Positions 59,392-64,000 of a DNA stretch of 64,000 nucleotides are shown here, piece by piece (within the stretch, counting starts at the first letter, position 1; each line of letters opens with the position of its first letter). Source of the stretch: Paracoccaceae bacterium (lineage in GTDB: Bacteria > Pseudomonadota > Alphaproteobacteria > Rhodobacterales > Rhodobacteraceae). Below the pieces are notes generated by a model. It made no database searches. It saw nothing but the letters and a program-made list of their open reading frames with translations, and was not told where the DNA came from. The DNA lies in NCBI GenBank assembly GCA_020832445.1, contig JAFIEO010000047.1, forward strand, positions 1 to 64,000, in the 5' to 3' direction. The translations under genes were made by a program, and so were the position numbers.

Positions 59392-60432
59392 TTAGTCTAC
59401 TTCGACGCCGGCAACTGCCAGCAATGCGCGCCCGTCAATTCCCTGCGCGTCCATTTCCGCGACCCATTCTGCATAGATCGGGGACAGGGTTTCAAGGATG
59501 CGCGCCTGTTCCTCTTCGGACAGTTCGATCACTTCTTTGTTCGGGTCGTTGCGCACGAATTCCACACTTTCATCAGCGCGGTCCAGATATGCTTGTGTTG
59601 CCTTCTGGCTAAGTTCAATGCCGGTCAGGCGGTCAAGCAGGGCCTGATGTTCTTCGCTCAGGTTGTGGTAGCTGCCTTCATTCATGACCACAGTGAACTG
59701 CGAGCGCCCGAAGATCGGGCCGGGAATAGTGTAGTAATTCGCAACTTCATGCATGCGGAAATCAAGGATCGTGGTGAAAGGCACCATCGCCCCGTCAATC
59801 ACGCCGCGTTCCAGTTGCGGATAAAGTTCGGTGATCGGCATGGCGACAGGGGTGCCGCCCATCTTTTCAATCTGGCCCGCTTGTGCCGCCGAAGGCGACC
59901 GCAGGATCATGCCTGCGATATCGTCCAGATTGCGGATGGGCTTGTCGCGTGTGTAAATGCCCGCGTCATCTGCCGCCCAGAGTGCCAGCACCTTCAGCCC
60001 GTCAAATTCGGGGTCCAGATAGCCGTTATCCAGCAGATTCCACATCAATTCCGTGGTTTCGATGCCATCACTGGACAGGCCGGGCAGTTCGATCATCTGC
60101 GTGCGCGGAAACTGTGGCGATGTGTAGCCCGGCAGGCTGAACACCATATCTACAGTGCCTTCCTGCGCCTGACGGATCAGTTCCGGCGCGCCGCCGCCAA
60201 GCTGCATGGACGGATACAGGGTCAGTGTCAGTTCCCCGTTTGATTCTGCCTCGATCTCGGCGGCAAGGGGTTCCAGAATGTTGGTATAGATAATGTGGCT
60301 TGGCCCGACAAATGTATGCAAACGCAATTCTGTTTGCGCCAAGGCCGGAAGCGCTGCAAAAAGCCCGACACCAAGTGCCAGACCCGCAGTCGTAGCGCGC
60401 AAGGCGCCCTTAAGACGATAAGTGGTGTTCAT
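59392..60432 (-). CDS. dctP: TRAP transporter solute-binding protein DctP
   Basis: This 346-residue periplasmic binding protein has a Sec signal peptide (residues 1-33, ending PALAQ). Typical DctP blocks are HTFVGPSHIIYTNILEPLAAEI, LTLYPSMQLGGGAPELIRQAQEG and the TRAP ligand-arginine region DDIAGMILRSPSAAQAG; then LERGVIDGAMVPFTTIL. The Arg in MILRSP should bind the carboxylate of the ligand. The ATG at 60432 has GAGGGAGG upstream. The ligand is an organic acid of unknown kind. Confidence 0.93.
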   Translation of the reverse strand: MNTTYRLKGALRATTAGLALGVGLFAALPALAQTELRLHTFVGPSHIIYTNILEPLAAEIEAESNGELTLTLYPSMQLGGGAPELIRQAQEGTVDMVFSLPGYTSPQFPRTQMIELPGLSSDGIETTELMWNLLDNGYLDPEFDGLKVLALWAADDAGIYTRDKPIRNLDDIAGMILRSPSAAQAGQIEKMGGTPVAMPITELYPQLERGVIDGAMVPFTTILDFRMHEVANYYTIPGPIFGRSQFTVVMNEGSYHNLSEEHQALLDRLTGIELSQKATQAYLDRADESVEFVRNDPNKEVIELSEEEQARILETLSPIYAEWVAEMDAQGIDGRALLAVAGVEVD

Positions 60433-60494
60433 GATTTCCTCCCTCTGTAGCGGCGATACCCGATAAGTTATCTGAGCCACGGCGCTGTAGTCAA

Positions 60495-60504
60495 TGTATG
60501 CATA
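60495..60504. promoter_or_regulatory. TGTATGCATA element before dctP
   Basis: TGTATGCATA includes TGTATGCA, one base different from the TGTATACA sites before the MetF-like and livK-like genes, and the palindrome TATGCATA. It lies 63 bases upstream of the dctP start, in a promoter-like AT-rich region. Confidence 0.35.
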
Positions 60505-60582
60505 TGTTAAAGTAGATTTCAAATATAGCGAGCGTCAAGGGTCATTGATTTCGCAATACAGTCATAACGTCACTGCAATTGC

Positions 60583-61845
60583 CTATCTTTGTTGTGTTTT
60601 GAGCAGTGCGGATGATTCCGCAAGAAATTCAAGAAAATTCCGTTGCAACCGGTTGGGCAGGGCTGAACTTAGTGATGTTATTCCAATGACCCGGTGCGCA
60701 TCCTCCAGCGCGAAATCCAGCGGCACCAGCAAGCCCTGCGTGTATTCATATTCGATCTGGCTAAGGGAAATCAGTGTCAGCGCGTCAGAGTCCATAAGCA
60801 AGCCGCGCACAACCACAAGCGAGCCTGTCTCGACATGGCCCCGCGCGGGGTCTTCCAGCCCGTGCTGTGCTGAAAGCCGTTCAAAAACATGGCGGGCGGG
60901 TGCATCGCGTCGCGGCAGTATCCATGGAAAGCGCGCCAGATCGGCGCCCTGAACCTTGCACCCCGCCAGCGGATGCCCTGCACGGGCCACGATGCACAGC
61001 GAATCCTTGAACAGCGGGCGTTCTTCAAGCCCCTTGGCCCGATCGGCCCCGCGCAATGCGCCGATGATGAAGTCGCACGCGCCAAGTCGCATTTGCTGAA
61101 CCAGCGCATCATACGCGCCATCAATAATTTCGATGCGGGCGGCAGGGTGGCGGGCCATCAGGTTCACCACCGCGCGCGGAACAAGCTGCGTGCGCGCAAG
61201 CGGCAGGGCCCCGATCACCAGATGGCTGTCAAACACGCCTGCACGTTCGCGCAGTTCCGCCTGTGCCAGCGTTATTTCATTCAGCGCAAGGCTTGATTGT
61301 TCGGCCAGCCGTTGCCCTGCCGCCGTCAGGGTGCGTTTTCGTTGCCCGCCCTCAAACAGGGGCTGGCCTACAATACGTTCAATGTCGCGGCATGCGCGCT
61401 GCACCGACGATTCAGCCTGTCCCAGCTTTCGGGCGGCCGCCGCAAAACTGCCTGATGTGGCGAATGCGGACACCGCCCTGAGTTGCGCCGTGCTGGCAAA
61501 GCGCACCAGCATGTCCCCCGCCTGCGCGCGGTCGGTCGCCTTGCGCCCCTTCAGCGCGGGTCCGGTGGCGCGCAGATGCTCCAGCGCCCGGCGGGCACGT
61601 TTGACGACAATTTCGCCTTCTGGTGTGGCGGTGACATTGTTCCCCGACCGCTCTATCAGCCGCGCACCGAACACGTCTGACAGTTTCGCGACGGCCTGCG
61701 ATGCTGCGGGTTGCGATATATGCACCTTGTTGGCCGCAGCGGTCAAAGAACTGTCGCTGACAGCCACATCAAGAAGCCGCAGGTGCCGCAGGTTGGGCAG
61801 TATGATTGCAGATGCGTCCTCGACAACACCATCGCGCGCTTTCAT
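60583..61845 (-). CDS. LysR-type regulator with two N-terminal helix-turn-helix domains
   Basis: This is a regulator of about 420 residues, well over the usual 300. It carries two successive LysR DNA-binding domains. The first (about 17-85) is LPNLRHLRLLDVAVSDSSLT, AAANKVHISQPAASQAVAKL, GARLIERS. The second (about 110-175) is FASTAQLRAVSAFATSGSF, AAARKLGQAESSVQRACRDI, GQPLFEGG. One LysR substrate-binding domain follows (190-410; HLVIGALPLARTQLVPRAV). The likely start is the ATG at 61845. It is divergent from the TauE/AEC genes and lies behind dctP, so either may be its target. Confidence 0.88.
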   Translation of the reverse strand: MKARDGVVEDASAIILPNLRHLRLLDVAVSDSSLTAAANKVHISQPAASQAVAKLSDVFGARLIERSGNNVTATPEGEIVVKRARRALEHLRATGPALKGRKATDRAQAGDMLVRFASTAQLRAVSAFATSGSFAAAARKLGQAESSVQRACRDIERIVGQPLFEGGQRKRTLTAAGQRLAEQSSLALNEITLAQAELRERAGVFDSHLVIGALPLARTQLVPRAVVNLMARHPAARIEIIDGAYDALVQQMRLGACDFIIGALRGADRAKGLEERPLFKDSLCIVARAGHPLAGCKVQGADLARFPWILPRRDAPARHVFERLSAQHGLEDPARGHVETGSLVVVRGLLMDSDALTLISLSQIEYEYTQGLLVPLDFALEDAHRVIGITSLSSALPNRLQRNFLEFLAESSALLKTQQR

Positions 61846-61965
61846 CCTGCCCCCCTCGTCTTGCAGAAACCAGATCTTGCATGAACCAGACATTGCAAAA
61901 TTCAAACCTGCACCCAGGCATAAGAAAAATGCAATGATAACTTGTTCTGCTTCCTTTTCGGAATG

Positions 61966-61985
61966 ATTATCCTATTGTATATAAT
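61966..61985. promoter_or_regulatory. Inverted repeat in the divergent LysR/TauE promoter
   Basis: ATTAT-N10-ATAAT is an inverted repeat in a very AT-rich stretch between the LysR gene and the permease gene. It has the dyad form often used by LysR proteins but is not the strict T-N11-A pattern. Confidence 0.3.
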
Positions 61986-62103
61986 AAAAATAATCTTGCG
62001 CATATCATAGAATAAAAGCGGGTTATTCGTGCGTCATGCAGGCTTGCAATCCCTGCGCGGGCATATGATCCTGTGCCCACATCATGCCATTGGGGGGGAG
62101 TTT

Positions 62104-62838
62104 GTGTTAAGTATCGTGCTGGCGATCCTGGCTGTCGCCTTGGGTGGCATCATGAAGGGTGCAATCGGGGCAGGTGTTCCCATTATTGCGGCACCCGCCC
62201 TGACAATGGTGTTCGGGGTGCAAACCGCCGTGGCGATTCTGGTTGTCCCCAATTTGCTAAGCAATGTCTGGCAGGCATGGGCTTATCGCGACAAGGCCCT
62301 GTCGCGGCGCTTTCTGGTTCTGTTTGCGGGCGGTGGAATGGTTGGTGTCGTTTTGGGGACATACTTGCTGGCGTCATTGCCACAGGAAACATTGTCATTG
62401 CTGGTCGCATTTTCGGTGCTGGGATATATCGCGCTACGGCTGGCAAAACCGGGCTGGGTTCTGGGGCGTGCGACTGCGGACCGTTTCAGCGGTGTTGCGG
62501 GAACATTGGGTGGCCTGTTGCAAGGGGCCACCGGAATTTCCGCACCGGCATCGATTACCTATCTGAATGCCATGCGCCTGCCGAGAGAGGCATTTATCGG
62601 AACTGTATCGATCTTCTTTGTTGCCATGACAGCGGCCCAGATTCCCGCACTCTGGAGTGTGGGCATATTGACGGGCGAACGGCTGGCCATGGGGTTTGTG
62701 GCGCTGGGCGTCGTCTTTGTGTTCATGCCGCTGGGCACATGGCTGGGGCGCAGAACATCGCCCAAGGTGTTTGACATCACCATGTTGGTTGTTCTGGGTG
62801 TGATTGCGGCGAAAATACTGATTGAAACCCTGATCTGA
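62104..62838 (+). CDS. TauE/SafE-family sulfite/organosulfonate exporter-like permease
   Basis: This is a 244-residue membrane protein with about eight helices. The first repeat has ALGGIMKGAIGAGVPIIAAPAL and VPNLLSNVWQAW. The second has FSGVAGTLGGLLQGATGISAPA and LGTWLGRRTSPK. These G-x-x-G-x-G and P-rich motifs define TauE/SafE proteins, which carry sulfite, sulfoacetate or other small anions. The start is the GTG at 62104 after GGGGGGAG. It is followed 24 bases later by an AEC carrier. Confidence 0.9.
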   Translation: MLSIVLAILAVALGGIMKGAIGAGVPIIAAPALTMVFGVQTAVAILVVPNLLSNVWQAWAYRDKALSRRFLVLFAGGGMVGVVLGTYLLASLPQETLSLLVAFSVLGYIALRLAKPGWVLGRATADRFSGVAGTLGGLLQGATGISAPASITYLNAMRLPREAFIGTVSIFFVAMTAAQIPALWSVGILTGERLAMGFVALGVVFVFMPLGTWLGRRTSPKVFDITMLVVLGVIAAKILIETLI

Positions 62839-62862
62839 CCCAATCAACTGGATAGCCCGGCA

Positions 62863-63792
62863 ATGACCCTGATTGAGATATTCCTGCCTGTTTTTGCGGT
62901 GATTGGATTGGGGTTCGTGGCCATACGCACCCGCTATCTTGATCCCGCTACGGTGCAGCCTTTGGGCACTGTGGTCATCCGTATCGCGCTGCCCGCGTTG
63001 ATTTTGCTGGCACTGGCCGGAACACCCGCACAAGGCGCGCTGAACACGGGGTTCTTGCTGGCATATGCGGCGGGATCGCTGGTAACGATGCTGATCTGCA
63101 TGGCGATTGCGCGGTATGTTCTGGGGTTGTCACGGATTGTGACTGCGGTTGTGGGGTTGGCCGTGTCCATGGCCAATAGCGGCTTCATGGGATTGCCCAT
63201 CGGACAGGCCCTGATGGGCGCGGAGCTGGCCACATTGATTCTGGCGCATTGCATGATTGTCGAGAATGTCCTGATTCTGCCGCTGGCGCTTTTGCTGATT
63301 GCGCTGGCCGCACAGGGTGATGTGCAGCAGACGCGGCGCAAGATTATATCGGATCTGCTGCGCAACCCGCTGCTGATCGCATTGCTTGTCGGGTTGGCAA
63401 TATCGTTTGCGGGCATTGAACTGCCGGAACTTGCCCGTGACACGCTGGCATTTCTGGCGCGTATTTCCGGCCCGCTGGCACTGCTGGTTATCGGGGGAAT
63501 GCTGGCAAGCCTGCCCGCGCAGGGGCGGGTTGCGGTGGTGGGGCTTATGGTTGCAGGCAAGCTGGTATTGCACCCGTTGACGGTATGGGGGGCGACGGGT
63601 CTTGTTTCCGGCATTGGCGGGGTGATGGCGATGGGGGCGGTGTTGTTCGCGGCCATGCCGATGATCACAATCTTCCCGCTTTTGGGCGCAAAAGCGGGGC
63701 AGGGGCAGTTGAGTGCATATGGCTTGCTGGTAGCCACGCTGTGCAGTTTTGCGACACTGCCTGTCGTGGTGTATTTGCTGGGCATCGCCTGA
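62863..63792 (+). CDS. AEC-family (auxin efflux carrier-type) transporter
   Basis: This is a 309-residue membrane protein with ten predicted helices in two halves. The N-terminus IEIFLPVFAVIGLGFVAIRT is typical, with SMANSGFMGLPIGQALMG carrying the conserved N-x-G-x-x-G/P-loop of AEC proteins. GAVLFAAMPMITIFPLLGAK matches the second half. Bacterial members transport malate, malonate or other organic acids. It lies between a TauE-like permease and a ThDP enzyme on the same strand, so it may move the substrate or product of that enzyme. Confidence 0.92.
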   Translation: MTLIEIFLPVFAVIGLGFVAIRTRYLDPATVQPLGTVVIRIALPALILLALAGTPAQGALNTGFLLAYAAGSLVTMLICMAIARYVLGLSRIVTAVVGLAVSMANSGFMGLPIGQALMGAELATLILAHCMIVENVLILPLALLLIALAAQGDVQQTRRKIISDLLRNPLLIALLVGLAISFAGIELPELARDTLAFLARISGPLALLVIGGMLASLPAQGRVAVVGLMVAGKLVLHPLTVWGATGLVSGIGGVMAMGAVLFAAMPMITIFPLLGAKAGQGQLSAYGLLVATLCSFATLPVVVYLLGIA

Positions 63793-63863
63793 GTTTGGGA
63801 TGTCCGGATCAAGCGGGGCGAACGCGCGTTGCGCGCGGCCCCGCATAACAAAGGGAGAATGTC

Positions 63864-64000
63864 ATGGACAAGCCGCAAGTTTCGGCAGGGGCTGCGCTGC
63901 TGGCGCGGCTGAAATCCGTGGGCGTCGATTATATCTTTGCAAATTCCGGCACGGATTTCCCGCCCATCATCGAGGGGCTGGCAGAAGCCACTGCCAAGGA
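63864..64000 (+). CDS. ThDP-dependent enzyme, N-terminal part (cut by window end)
   Basis: Only the first 45 codons are inside the window. The start ATG at 63864 has AAGGGAGA upstream. The residues LLARLKSVGVDYIFANSGTD and then FPPIIEGLAEATAK match the N-terminal pyrimidine-binding domain of ThDP enzymes such as acetolactate synthase, benzoylformate decarboxylase and relatives. The exact reaction cannot be told from this fragment. The catalytic Glu expected near residue 50 lies beyond the window. Confidence 0.8.
   Translation, partial: MDKPQVSAGAALLARLKSVGVDYIFANSGTDFPPIIEGLAEATAK

Noticed and set aside
1-64000. tRNA genes, CRISPR arrays, insertion sequences, prophage
   Set aside because: No cloverleaf-like sequences, repeat-spacer arrays, transposase or phage genes were recognised by eye in either strand. 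A tRNA and repeat search program would settle this.

Overview
The window looks like a chromosomal segment of a GC-rich alphaproteobacterium, most likely a Rhodobacterales (Roseobacter-like) heterotroph. The evidence is the rplS-rpmE-mipZ start, a MotB-FlgE-FlgK-FlgL-FlgI block, an ImuA-ImuB-DnaE2 mutagenesis cassette with an alphaproteobacterial GTTC-N7-GTTC SOS box, a TAXI-type TRAP transporter with DUF1850, and many solute-binding-protein transporters. I see no tRNA, rRNA, CRISPR array, phage or insertion sequence.

Layout. 1-366: very C-rich DNA with two poly-C runs, then a strong terminator. 367-2883: ribosomal proteins L19 and L31, the division-site ATPase MipZ, an unlisted 58-residue ORF and a lipoprotein lytic-transglycosylase-like protein. 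3085-8853: flagellar operon motB-flgE-flgK-flgL-flgI. 9237-15910: lower histidine-degradation genes hutC-hutF (minus) divergent from hutG, a TAXI binding protein, DUF1850 and a fused TRAP permease (plus). 15982-18587: an exported amine oxidase, cytochrome c and RidA module (minus). 18820-28692: an RpiR regulator divergent from an MlrC-like peptidase, a D-amino-acid PLP lyase, a cytosolic RidA and a dipeptide-type ABC transporter. Two of the transporter genes are broken (one nonsense codon, one frameshift). 28847-32703: RsgA and a two-subunit molybdenum hydroxylase. 32845-38112: imuA-imuB-dnaE2 (minus). 38229-44364: an Fe3+/phosphonate-type ABC transporter, glycerol kinase and a VOC protein. 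44666-60432: a long minus-strand catabolic block holding dctPQM, livKHMGF, two aldehyde dehydrogenases, a degenerate SDR, a flotillin, a GntR/FCD regulator, a MetF-like reductase and a GNAT. 60583-64000: a LysR regulator with two DNA-binding domains, divergent from a TauE/SafE permease, an AEC carrier and the start of a ThDP enzyme.

How the genes work together. Most of the window is scavenging: import of histidine-derived compounds, peptides or D-amino acids, amines, iron or phosphonates, and organic acids or aromatics, each with a local regulator and dedicated enzymes. Two RidA proteins sit next to enzymes expected to release imines or enamines, one in the periplasm and one in the cytosol. 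Candidate operators recur. TGTAA-N5-(T/A)TACAAA lies before both halves of the MlrC/peptide regulon. TGTATACA-like sites lie before the MetF-like gene, livK and dctP. Hairpins without U-tracts lie between the binding-protein and permease genes of three transporters. A REP-like palindromic repeat closes two convergent gene pairs.

All calls come from reading the sequence; no database search was run. Substrates of transporters and oxidoreductases are inferences.
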